Below are positions 1 to 10,532 of a stretch of 64,000 nt of DNA, one piece after another. Position 1 is the first letter of the stretch, and each line of letters opens with the position of its first letter. This DNA is from Aureobasidium sp. EXF-3400 (lineage: Eukaryota > Ascomycota > Dothideomycetes > Dothideales > Saccotheciaceae). Made by a program: the position numbers and the translations under genes. Under the pieces are notes generated by a model. That model searched no databases and was not told the DNA's origin. It saw only the letters and a program-made list of their open reading frames with translations. Location of the stretch: the NCBI GenBank assembly GCA_024195585.1, contig SWBL01000007.1, positions 299,735 through 363,734 on the forward strand. The letters run 5' to 3'.

Positions 1-1026
1 GTTGCTTTCAGACTTCTCCGCGTCCGAAGATCAATGTGAGCTTTGGCCACTGCTTATAAGAAATCTGCTAAGAATTGTATTTGATCAAATTATCTTGTAG
101 ACATGTATGCTATACTGACTATCGGGCGCGAGAGGAGTCTGTACATGACAGGGCGCAGTGTCCGTAGGACGCGGCTGTGTATGTAGCTTCTCGGTCTCGG
201 GATCGGATTCGCACTTCCAGTAATTGGGACTTGAAATCGCATCGTTCCTCAGCTCCCTATCAAGAGCATATCTGGCTAGAAGTTCATCCCAAGTACTATT
301 TCCAACCTCTAGTTGTGTTAGCGGAGAATATTTTCTCGTCGCTCGGAGCAGTAACACCAAGCCTAATACTACTGTTGTCGTTGAACTCGATTGGTGGTAA
401 TGAATTGTAGTGAGACCTCTTGTCACTAGTTGAATAGATAGATAGACGGACGTTTCTGACACAAGGTTGAACGCGCCTGTGAGGGCCATGGTCTGGGTAT
501 CGAGACTGGAAACACCAACAATGAGACGATTCCTGATGGAAGATTCCGTACACGTCTGAAGTTTGTCATGGCGTATTTTCACCGCAAAAAGACAAATTGT
601 GTTTCCTGGTATCTTGAAAGTATTTCAGAGTTGGTGCATGCACTATGTAATTCCTATAGCAAAGGCAGGCTCCAGTTGTTGACGGTGGAGACGGATTTGT
701 GCATTGGGGAGGGTCCCAAAGGATAGACTGGAGACTCCGATTAGAGTGCGCCAGACAGCCTGGGTCTGCTTAGAACCCAACACATCGAGGCCCTTGTCAA
801 AGAGTAAGTCGACACGTACTGCTAGATAGACCTTGTAGAAACTCCTTAATACGCAGTTGACAAAATCTCCCAGAAGTGAGCGAAAAATGCTTCAAGATGC
901 TTGAACCAAGCGCCGCTCCTTGTTGAGATCACCCATCCATTTCCTTGCCAAAATCGATGAAAGCGGCCACTCATCCAGGTGATGACAAGTGGAGCAACCG
1001 CCTGAGTCCACTGTATGAACAACAGA
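1..1026. other. Intergenic, no supported gene
   Basis: No recognisable gene. The only long open frame is on the minus strand (85..582, 165 codons). It matches no family I know and overlaps other open frames, so I do not call it. The stretch downstream of the sugar permease (stop at 1027) probably holds its 3' UTR. Confidence 0.5.
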
Positions 1027-2958
1027 CTATTGAGTTACTCGCTCTACATGAACAGTCATCTCTTTCTCTTTATCCTCCAAGATCATGTGGCTGGTAGCAA
1101 ATTCTGTATGAGAAGGATAGATCAGTAAAGTCGTTCTGTGTAGCCATTTTGGAGTAGATAAACTCACGGTCAGCCTCTGTGGTCTTGAACTTTCTAGCTG
1201 AGACGTTGTGCTCAAAGAGCAGATCAATCTCGCCGAAACTGCGATCTTTTGTCTCTGGCAGACGGAACCAGCACCAGATGTTGCAGAGCAGATTTGTGCC
1301 GGCGTAGAAGAGTCCGGCTTTGGCACCCCAATTCCATGCTATAAATGAGAGATATTAGTTGATGTACTGGGCTTTAAGAGCGTCATGGATGAGACTTACC
1401 CGACGCAGAAATCATGCGTGGTGTCACACTATTCGAGAAGATACCAGTCAAATTGTAGACGAATCTTCCAATAGTAATGGTCTTGTAACGCAGTCGACCT
1501 GAAGGTGTTTCAGAGACGATCGGATAGCATACGGGACCGATAGTGATCATGTTGGCAAGAGTGGAGACGATCAATAGGATACCGATAGCCAATTCAGCGT
1601 GCTTGCTGGCGCTGAAGCCGAGGCCACCGATTGCGACAAGACAGAAGAACATGAATGTCAGTCCACTCATGTAAATTGTTGCTCGACCGAAGCGGGGGAA
1701 TAGGAACCAACAAATGATTCCGCCAATGATGTAACAAGCAGACAGGGCGATGTTGAGGTTGAGCGCTGCCACGGGAGCAAATCCTGCGGCTTCCAGAAAT
1801 ACCACGCTGTAGCCAAGGATCGCGTTTCCGCAGAGGATCTGAGCTGCCCAAACAACACAATTCTGCGAGTGTCAGCAATCATGTGACATGCAGTAAGAGG
1901 ACCCGACTTACGATCTCGGTTCGGCGAAGATTGGTGCCACGGAAGCAATCGATTAACCTGGCGCCTTCTGTTTCCATCTGCTCTTGCTCGTTAGTGTAGA
2001 TGATGTAAGCCAAACCACATTCCACCTCGGCCGCATGAGCAGGACCTTGGTCGATGAGACGGCGCAGACTGTTCCTGGCTAGGTCGAGCTTTTGGCGTCG
2101 AACCGCGTTCCATGGTGACTCTGGTGCAAGGTATGCCAGCACGAAGAGCGGCACTGGCCACATCCATTGTAAAGCAAATGGAAGACGCCAAGCGATATCT
2201 CCATCGAGCGTGATGGCAGCACGAGCAACACCGGATGACAGAAGTATTCCGGCTCCCCAGCACATACAAACATAGGCAGTCACATATGGTCGAAGCACGG
2301 TAGGGACGACTTCAGAAGCGTAGGAGGTAGACAGGGTCTGCGAGGGACTGTCAGTACATAGCGAAAGAAGGTCGAGAATCGACTGACCTGGAAGACACCC
2401 CATGGAATACCGCAGAGGGCTTCTCCTATGGCGAGAACAGGCAGAGAGGGAGCGAAGAAAGGAACGAATATGGCGCCGACTAGCCACACCATGAAAAACA
2501 TCATGGTGTGACGAGAGCCAAAGCGATCTTGGAACTCCGTGTTCAAGACAAGACCAATCAGCTGACCAATAACAGCCGAATTGGACAAGCCGGACTGCCA
2601 GGCAGCTGAGATCGCCCACTTCCCAGGCGAGACTTGCTGGCCGAATCTTCGCTGAAATTGTGGTTGGCCATAGAACGAGTTGATCTTCACAATAAAGTTA
2701 GCAGGTGTTTGTCGATAGAGAAAGGTATGGAAAGCTCACGATGACCAGATCATAGCCCTCCATGACCAGACTGGTTGAAAGAATCATAGCCCAGAAGACA
2801 GCTTTCTTGTGCTTCTTGAGGGCTTCCATGACCGTCAATTTCGAATCCAAGTCAGCACTTGTTTGTGCTTGAGTGATGAGTGCTCGAAATTCTGAATTGT
2901 TCGTATCTGCTGCATTGCGATTCATCGACGCATCGACCACATTGTTATGTTCAGCCAT
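1027..2958 (-). CDS. MFS sugar transporter, general alpha-glucoside (MAL-type) permease
   Basis: Plasma-membrane proton symporter of the sugar porter family, predicted to import maltose-like or related oligosaccharides. Six exons (5' to 3': 2740..2958, 2388..2684, 1912..2337, 1400..1862, 1168..1338, 1027..1103) sum to 550 codons plus stop, the usual size for the family. Seen: a hydrophilic N-terminus of about 50 residues, then about twelve hydrophobic segments. Family hallmarks are GYDL in TM1, SFYGQPQFQRRFG after it, PESPW after TM6, and PETKDRSFGEIDLLFE followed by the ARKF tail after TM12. The last intron (1104..1167) restores the conserved tail; reading through it ends in an unrelated sequence. 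All introns are 50-64 nt GT-AG. It lies on the same strand as a zinc-finger regulator and a GH127 enzyme, which suggests a sugar-utilisation locus. The substrate cannot be fixed from sequence; MAL permease assignment is strong. Confidence 0.93.
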
Positions 2959-3417
2959 ATTTGTTGTGTATCTTGTATCGTGATCTTGGTAGTCTGTCAG
3001 AGAATATTGATTCCCCAGATACCAGTCGTGTTGTCTTATAGATTGAGTACGTTTTCACCCCCCGGGGACCCTTATGTCGTGCGGAAGAGAGTCGGAGTTT
3101 GGTAGAGTAAGGTCTCTACCGGAGATACTTTCTTGTGGGTGCACTGGTGATGAACTATGCTACGAACGTTGGTTTGTTATTACCATTCCCCGCACGACAG
3201 TTCGAAAGACAGCTCAGTCAGTGTTCACGCGAGTACATTCGTATTCGCCGACCCCACCGGCCCCTCCGGTGGGCTTGGGTGGGCTTACGTGGGCTGTTGC
3301 ACTGAGAATATCGAAACCTAAGCGTGCACTCAGCCCTCCGGGGGCTGTTCAGATGACCGGGTTCGCAGATGACAGTGGAGTTTATCGTTTCGCAGACCGG
3401 GAGACAGTTCAATACTC
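2959..3417. other. Intergenic between the permease start and the transcription factor stop
   Basis: About 460 bp that must contain the permease promoter. It holds a C/G-rich patch at 3056..3065, an inverted repeat with CGG-N5-CCG spacing at 3253..3273 and short GTGGGCT direct repeats just after it. No gene seen. Confidence 0.6.
3253..3273. promoter_or_regulatory. Inverted repeat containing CGG-N5-CCG, candidate zinc-cluster binding site
   Basis: Arms CCCACCGG (3253..3260) and CCGGTGGG (3266..3273) are exact reverse complements around CCCCT. The core reads CGG-N5-CCG, a geometry bound by dimeric Zn2Cys6 factors. It sits about 300 bp upstream of the permease start codon and directly downstream of a gene encoding a Zn2Cys6 protein. 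GTGGGCT is repeated three times from 3269 to 3296. Regulatory function is inference only. Confidence 0.4.
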
Positions 3418-6415
3418 TCATCCATCAATCGCGTCCCTTGTGCTCGAAATGGATATCGCTTGACTATCCGACAAAGCTGCCTCCTTCATCTTTCTCCTCT
3501 CGCGTTTACAAACAACAACCAGTTTGTCCAGCACGTTTGCCCAGGACTCCCATTCACGCCAACAGCCCAGCGTTCTCAGAATTCTTGCACCTTCTCTCAC
3601 TACACGTTCCGGACCTTTGTCCCCATACAGGTCACCAACCCCTGTCATGTTAGCCCGCATACGAGGACCGTTCAAGACAAATTCCTGCACAATCTCATCA
3701 TCAGCTGGACGGTCCAGAAGAATGATGGTATCTGACGAGCTCTCGCTGTCCGAACTATTGCCATCTGTTTGTGTATCTACATTCGCGGGTGCAGGTCGTA
3801 TCTCATCAGCTTGAAGACCAGGTGGTGTTGCTGTCTTCGAAGAAAATGCGCTAAAAGCCCAGAGGACAAGGGCCGCATGAGCCACAGCGGTGGGCTCATA
3901 GAATGCATTTGTCGAGAACCTTCGGACATGCCAGAAAACTACACCCGCGTGGACAGCTGCCAATCGAGCCTTATACTGATGTTGGATAGCCCACCTGTGA
4001 ACAGCTTGTCGATCTCCCATCGCTACAGCCTCTGACTTCAGGCCCTTCTCACCCGCGAGATATCGTGCAAGACTGACTATTTCTCGGATGGGTGTCAGCA
4101 GAATGACACGAGCGAGATGCAAGTGCAAAACCGTCGGATGCTCGAACCCGCTTGCCTCTCCGATGGTGGCATTTGCTGCCCAGTGCAAGACGTCCAAGCT
4201 ATCGCATGTGAGATTTTGCCATTGTCTGAAGACCGGAAGCGATGGCAACCAGATAGGAGCTTTGTGTGAGATTGTTGCCACTGCTGGAGATTGATCCGTT
4301 GGAACCCAATGCGACAGACTCTGAACATAATAAGCTGCGACCTCAGAGAGACGTCGGTGAAGTCCGTAGATCAGTAGGACACGGGCAAACTCGCCAACGT
4401 CTGCCGCTACCTTCTTAGACATATACAATTCGTTGATAGCTGTAGCCAAGTCTGGAGTTACCGGCTTCTCATGCATGAGTCTAGCCCAGTGAGACGCTGT
4501 GCCAGCATTCCACAAATTTTCGTTGGCTGGCAGTGCGATTGTCGCATCACTCAGCGAAAGCGTTGTTCTTGTCTGGAATTGGAATGACCATATACAGTCC
4601 ATCAGCCATGTACAGTGCCGCAATCGAAGGTATGATTCTCTCGTGATCCACTGACTCCAACCATCTTCTGCTACAAGTGTCGTCCCATCGGAGCCGTGCT
4701 CATCCCAGAAGAAAGTTGCGAGCTTCAGCCTGAGCGCGAAAGCTTGATCTCTCAAAGTCTTCTCGCCACAGTATGTGGCACCGACGGCATGTAGTAAAGT
4801 GGTTTGATATTGGGTCATTGGTTCAATATGGAGTTCGCTCGAGGACCCGGCGGCGAAGAACAGAATCCGCCGAACGAATTCATGCAGCGAAAGCACAAAC
4901 CAACTCGAGTTGTGGTTCTTTAGATAATGGCTGCCAATTGCGGCCATACTCAGCATGAGAAAGGGATTCCGGTTCCGCAGTCTCAGCGATGGAAAATGGA
5001 TGAAGGGGAGGATCGAACCGCAGTTGTCAACGTAAAGATCACACAGATAGTCGAACAGAGCTTTTGGGGGAAGTTCAATAGCTTCGAATGGCGCAAAGAG
5101 TGCTGTACTCGTTGTACAAAAGTTCGAGTAATGTGCCTGCAATTCAGCATAGCCTTGGCAGTCAAGCCACTCATTGTCGGAGGATGGAAGTGTCGGATCC
5201 GGTGGTAGCGACATTGAGAACCTCTGTGTCGGATTCTCATAAGTGACATGCCTTGTAGTTGCCCTTCGCTTGCGCATTCGTGGTAAGCGAGCTGTCCCGC
5301 CGTCTGCATAGAACTCTCCAGGTGGCGTAGGTCTTGAGTCTATACCCACGGCATCCGTCGTGCCATAGTCCCGGGGTGTGAATGCACTCTGACTGGAACG
5401 AGTCGTGGAGCCGCCAACTATGTTCTCGGTATCTTTCGAAGTAACGGGCGATACTGCAGAGATGCTCTGAGGAGCACTAGCAGGCATGTAGAAGTCGCAC
5501 AAGTGATCAGGGTATTGCCAATCATGATTCAGTGATCCGGTGAAACCCGTTACATCCTCAAAGCCAAGCCAATTCATCGTAGAATGGTTCGTGGGCATGG
5601 TTGCAAACAAACCTGCCGTGTTGACCGCGTCTTGGTGTTGGTATGCGCTGTTGAACATAATTTGTGGCGAGGTATCGACTTGGGCCGCTGGTGAACTCAC
5701 ATGCGATAGCGTGGCACGCGGCATTGGAGCCAAATCACACAGCGAGAATCCTTGGGGCTCCGGATACGTGGTATATGAGGCGTGATCAGAAGAGCGGTTG
5801 AGAACCATCTCCGGCCTGCTTCCAAGGTCGACTTCTGTTCTGCCTTTGGGAGATCAGCTTTTGTGAAGACGAGATAGTGGTCGAATGTCCGCAATTAGCA
5901 ATAGGGTGAAGCATACCGTGATTTGACTGAGGACTAATTGGGCGGGTCGGATGGTCCTCGGTCGACAGTGCTCCAGGATAAGTGCATTCCAGCAATCTTT
6001 GTTGACATCTGGCACATGGCATTTGTCCCGAACATCGGGTCTTTGATGATGCACAGGCTACACATGCTCTGATTCCTTGTTGAAGCAGGCTTGGACCAAG
6101 CGTTTGATGCGTCTGTTCATGCCGTGAACGAGCATCTCTTCAAACCTGTCAAATGATGGCGTTTGTGTCGGATGTCGCATCAACTCACTTGCGAAAGAAA
6201 GCCTTATCACAGAACCGACATTGATGCTCTCGAGATCTGGTGTGTGTCAAAACGTGACGTTTAAGATGCTCAGAGCGTCCAAAACTCTTGTTGCAGAATT
6301 GGCATGACAGCAACTTGTCCCTTGTCGCGTTGTCGGCCATCTGGTATTGACACGACTTTGCCTCCGGAAGGTGAATGATGGGAAGTTCGGAGTGTGAGGG
6401 GTAAACAGTAAGCAC
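3418..6415 (-). CDS. Transcription factor with two C2H2 fingers, a Zn2Cys6 cluster and a fungal-specific TF domain
   Basis: Nuclear DNA-binding regulator. Three exons: 6189..6415, 5917..6137 and 3418..about 5834, giving 954 codons (929 if translation starts at the second Met, 6340). Exon 1 has the first finger (CQFCNKSFGRSEHLKRHVLTH). The second finger (CRFC...HEQTH) is completed only across intron 1 (6138..6188). A Zn2Cys6 cluster with C-x2-C-x6-C-x5-C-x2-C-x6-C spacing (CVACASSKTRC then MPCARC) follows in exon 2. The large third exon matches the Fungal_trans middle-homology region around FDYLCDLYVDNCGSILPFIHFP, followed by a long helical C-terminal part. The third exon could begin at 5843 or 5834; both keep frame and the CAG acceptor at 5834 is preferred. 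It lies between the sugar permease and the GH127 gene on the same strand, so a pathway-specific role is plausible but not shown. Confidence 0.85.
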
Positions 6416-6694
6416 GAAGTACTAGGGCAAGAGCGCTCGAACGCCCCCTCCGGGCAATTAGACTTTAGCTCTCGCCGAGGTAACGCAACGGTAATGGTCA
6501 ACACGCAGGAAGCATTCTTATTTTCTTCCTTTTCTCTTTTTTATCCTATAATACTTCTTGATCTAAAAATGAAAGCAATTCTAAAACTTAAGCCGTTACT
6601 GATTTGATATGTTGTATTCTCGATCGGTCCGGTAGTCGGTCAAGCGCTTCTAGGAGAGGGACATGCAGTATCCGCATGCCCTCTCAGTCTTGAC

Positions 6695-8886
6695 TCAAGC
6701 AGCTCTCTTGAGGCCTACACGCATGTGGCCCTTTCCACCGCGATTGGCACGGAAGTAGTATGGAACGAAGTTGACGTTCGGCAGCGGCTTCCCCCGATCG
6801 AGACCGTTGTTTCTCAAGAATGGACTCTCTTCGAACGTGTCCGGTTCCAAAATCGAGCAACCGCGCGTAACAGTGAGAGCAATGTATGAATCTCCTAGGT
6901 CGCGATCATGCACGCTTTTTTCTTCGATGCTGCAGGAGGTATCTATCAGGAGTGTCTACGCTTTGGTCAGTGGGCAGTATTGTAAAGCTTATCTCCGCCG
7001 ACTTACTGCAAAGTGGTCTTGAACCCAAGGATTGTCAGAGTCTTCGACACAATAGACCACGGGACCTCTGGCAATTGTCACTGTGTTCTGGGTGGTAAGA
7101 GGGTGTGAGCTTAGGAGGCGAGGCTTGAGCGGTATTGAGAGTGTGAATTCGGGGTACTGCTCGAGCCAATCCGAAGGAATTGCGATATAGCCTTTATTCA
7201 CCACAAGGTCTGGACACTCAGGTATGATCTAGTGCAATTAGTATCTTGTTTCAGGTGTCAAGAACTTCTGACTTGCCTTCCATGACTCAGCCCAGCCAGG
7301 TATTCTAAGTCGAAGGTCAATTTGGACCTTTTGGGAGTGCAGTCTGAATTTTACATCCCCTGAAGACGGCCACTGGGTTTCTTGTTCAATCTCTATTATG
7401 TCATCGCCACAATCGAATTCAAGCTTTGCACCTGTGTACAAATGGACGTCGATGCGCGCTCTTCGTTCCGTGTCCAAGGAAGTGAACGTCCAGATGTATC
7501 CACCGATGGTACCTAGCAGGCGCAACATGTTCGGCTAGTGCAAGAAGTATGGTCAGCTCCGTTGATAACATTGAGTGTCAAGACTCACTGGACAACATGC
7601 AACCGTGAACCAGTCGTTACGGCAGGAAAGATCCTCCTCGCTCGACGCCAGCTGATTGACATAGGTGAACTTTCTGCCGTCCGAGGACATTGCGGTCAGA
7701 ACAGCGTTGTACAAACAGAGTTCCATAATGTCCGCAAATCTTCCGTCCAGATCAGTCTGCGTTCAGCGTCAATATCCACCATTCCCAAGCAAATTCCGTA
7801 TCGTCTCACCTGGAGCAATCGCTGAGCCAGCATCATGACACCTATCGCGGCACAAGTCTCCGAATAACAGCCACCTTCTGAGGTCCCTTGCGGTAAGAAG
7901 TAGTCTAGTCCAAAGCCTTCCCACTGCTTGATAGCACCAATACCACCAGTTGAGTACATCTTCTGATTGATCATATTTCTCCATAATCTGTAGGTTGCAA
8001 CACGCAGATCATTATGACCTTGCTCGATACGCACAAGATCTGCAACGCTGGTCAAGAGATACATCGCACGGACTGAATGGCCTTCGATAGTCTGTTGCTC
8101 GGCAAGAGGTGCGTGTGCCTGATGATACCACAGCGAGCGAGGCTCGGGGTAGAATGCGGGCTTCATATTGGGATCGACTCCACGCGCCTCAGCTTCCACG
8201 TCGAAATAGTGTCTTCCATCGCAACCGGTGGGATTTCCTCTTTCTGTGATGAAGTATCTTGCCAACGAGAGATAGCGCGAGCTCCCTGTCCGGTCGTAAA
8301 GGCGGAGAAGTGCAAGCTCGATCTCAGGATGGCCGGGATAGCCATGCGTCTGTTCGAAGTCTGGACCGAAAGTCTTACAGAGGAGATCGACATATCGGCA
8401 TATGGGACCCAGAAGCTGATCGTTGTCGTAGAGAGCCTGATGTGCCAAGGCAGCCTCGATCAAGTGTCCGCAGTTATAAAGTTCGTGCATATCTTTGAGG
8501 TTCGTAAAGCGTCTACCCGGTTCCACCACGGTGTAATGTATATTCAAGTAGCCATCGGGTTGTTGAGCAGATCTGATCATCTCCACCAACTCGTCGACGG
8601 CATCCGCGATCGCTGGCATACACTCTTGTTGCAGGAAATAGCAAGCCCCTTCTATCCACTTTGCGACATCAGAGTCCCAGAAAAGATGATCCGGTATTGG
8701 CCAAACCTCCGGCGCGTGGTCATATACTGGATGCCATTTCAATCTGAAAGCGTCGTAGCGACCAGTCTTCTTCAGCACATCGAGTTGGTACTGTAATGTG
8801 TTCGCTGCGACCGCTCGCCGGCGCTGTCCTAGAAGAGATTCGGAGGCCAATAATGTGTGATAGAAAGAAGTCTGTGGATAGGCCAT
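6695..8886 (-). CDS. GH127 (DUF1680) beta-L-arabinofuranosidase-like glycoside hydrolase
   Basis: Predicted to remove terminal beta-L-arabinofuranosyl residues from plant arabino-oligosaccharides or glycoproteins. Five exons (7810..8886, 7589..7756, 7277..7534, 7007..7228, 6695..6955) give 661 residues, normal for GH127. Comparing with bacterial HypBA1, the zinc/catalytic set is present: Glu323 (QWEGFG), Glu343 and Cys345 (YSETCAAIG), Cys413-Cys414 (VACCPPN, rebuilt across intron 2). The (alpha/alpha)6 barrel spans about residues 1-430, with beta-sandwich domains after it. Intron 3 (7229..7276) appears to be GC-AG: AAG|GCAAGT donor and a CTAAT branch site; no GT donor keeps the frame. No signal peptide is evident at the N-terminus (MAYPQTSFYHTLL), so the enzyme may act inside the cell on imported oligosaccharides, which fits the neighbouring sugar permease. 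Alternative GH families with the same fold are less likely given the Cys pair. Confidence 0.9.
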
Positions 8887-9566
8887 GTTGAAGACAAGGT
8901 ATGAAGTCCAGGAGGAGAACGATGCCAGAAGCGAAAAGAAAACGAATCAAGTTAGCATCGCACAGGAAGGCCCTCTGTACGTTATAAACTCCCACATTGC
9001 ACAGATGTGTGGCCAAGGGTATCCCGGAGGATCACTCGACTGTAACCTGACCTTAGCTCTAGGATCTTGTCCGAGGCATGACAAGATGCCAAAAGACGAC
9101 TACGCCTCCGGAGGTGGTTGAGGGGGTTCCCCGCACTGCGGTATCGCACCTGAAGCCGTTCCGGTGGGAGGTCACCAGGCAGTCGACCACCGAGAAGAGG
9201 GAAGTGTTTCTCCACCCGAACAAATCATTCAGATCATGGATTCCTTTCCAGATGTGAAAGAGAATCCTGGATTCTATGCAATACGAACTCTGGCCACGGT
9301 CAAACTTTTCTCTCCGCAATCGAGTCACACGAACCAATGGATTCAAAAGCGACCACGTTTTGAGACGTTGACGAGGGCTGCTGGCGGTCAAAGCTTACTT
9401 TATCATCATTGTGTGCAATCCCTGCTTGAGCTATTCAGGTGGTCGTTGGACCGAATCGCCTCTTATCTGTACGTATGACTGTCACCAAACCTAGATTCAA
9501 GTTGCAGAAATCTGTCTCAATTTATGGCAGGCGAACTCGACTAAATAGACATGGCTATCTTGGCAT
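8887..9566. other. Intergenic, no supported gene
   Basis: Contains the GH127 promoter side and the 3' flank of the cupredoxin-like gene. Open frames here are short and overlap on both strands without family resemblance. Confidence 0.5.
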
Positions 9567-10532
9567 CTACATGAGGTACCAACCACCAAACAGCAGTCCT
9601 ATTCCGATGTTCGCTAGTCCGACTGTCTTGAGAGAAGCAGCGGCGCCTGTGGATACTGCAATACTGCTGGTAGCACTTGCAACCCGGGAAGTCGCAGACC
9701 CCGAACTGCGGGAAGCAGTACCCGTAGCAGAGGAAGCAGAGGAGGCGGCAGAAGCTATGGAAGCAAGGTCAGCGATGATCGTCTGCAGAGGGAAGTTGGA
9801 GACGCGAGACTTACCCGACATCGCATGACTGGAAGAGCCACCGGCGACGGCAGCTGAGGAAGCCATGCTAGAAGAGGCTTTCGAGGACGACATCATAGAG
9901 AGAGCCATGGAGGACGAAATCATGGACGACATCATGGAGGCGGATGAAGCCGAGGACATAGTCGCGCTGCTTGCCGACTGAGCTGAAGAGGAACCTCCAA
10001 CTGCGGCGCCGCCAGATGCGCCGTTGACGGAAAGGACACCACCGTAAACTTGATCGGGTACGGTGCTGGTTCCAGCGGTGGATGCAGCAATAATAAAACC
10101 ACCAATGTTCTCACTACCTGAAGAGCTGTGGCAACGATAAGCAATAGGGACATAGGCAAGTTGAGATTGAACTTACGGAGGATTGATCACACCAACCATA
10201 CCAGCTTGACAATGGTCTCCCTGAGGACAGTAGTACCAGATTGGATCAGTGTTGTTGATGGTAATGGTAAAGGTCGTGTTCGACTCTCCGCTCGCAACTT
10301 TGACAAAGCCAGAGTTGAAACCATTATCGATGGCCGCGCAAGGGCTTGAGTAACTACTGCGAGCAACACCATGGGCGCGAGGATAGTAGTGGAAAGTGAC
10401 AGTATCGCCTACAGCGGCAGTGGTAGAGTTGGGAGAGAAGACTAGTCCATCTTCACCAACGTCGATAGAATGGGATGCAGCGTAGGCAGAGACTGCAAGC
10501 GACGAGATTATGGGAAGAGCGTAAGACTTCAT
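9567..10532 (-). CDS. Extracellular Ser/Ala-rich cupredoxin-like protein, probably GPI-anchored
   Basis: Secreted plastocyanin-like blue-copper fold followed by a low-complexity Ser/Ala/Met stalk. Start chosen at 10532 (MKSYALPIISSLAVSAYAA is a clean signal peptide); an upstream in-frame Met would spoil it. Exons 10177..10532, 9815..10125 and 9567..9754 give 284 residues. Possible copper ligands are the His in YPRAHGVARSS and the Cys, His and Met in WYYCPQGDHCQAGM, the usual fungal pattern. Intron 2 (9755..9814) is exactly 60 nt, so read-through would stay in frame, but it has GTAAGT, CTGAC and TAG signals and encodes residues unlike the Ser/Ala stalk. The C-terminus ends in a hydrophobic tail (IGIGLLFGGWYLM), which suggests a GPI signal. 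Role in copper handling or the cell wall is unknown. Confidence 0.85.

Noticed and set aside
85..582. 165-codon minus-strand open frame near the left edge
   Set aside because: No family resemblance, overlaps other open frames, no splice context or signal sequence to support it.
8077..8796. 239-codon plus-strand open frame inside the GH127 gene
   Set aside because: Antisense shadow of a conserved enzyme exon.
9781..9814. A 32-nt intron ending at CTGCAG in the cupredoxin gene
   Set aside because: Too short and breaks the frame; the 60-nt intron with CTGAC branch explains the sequence better.
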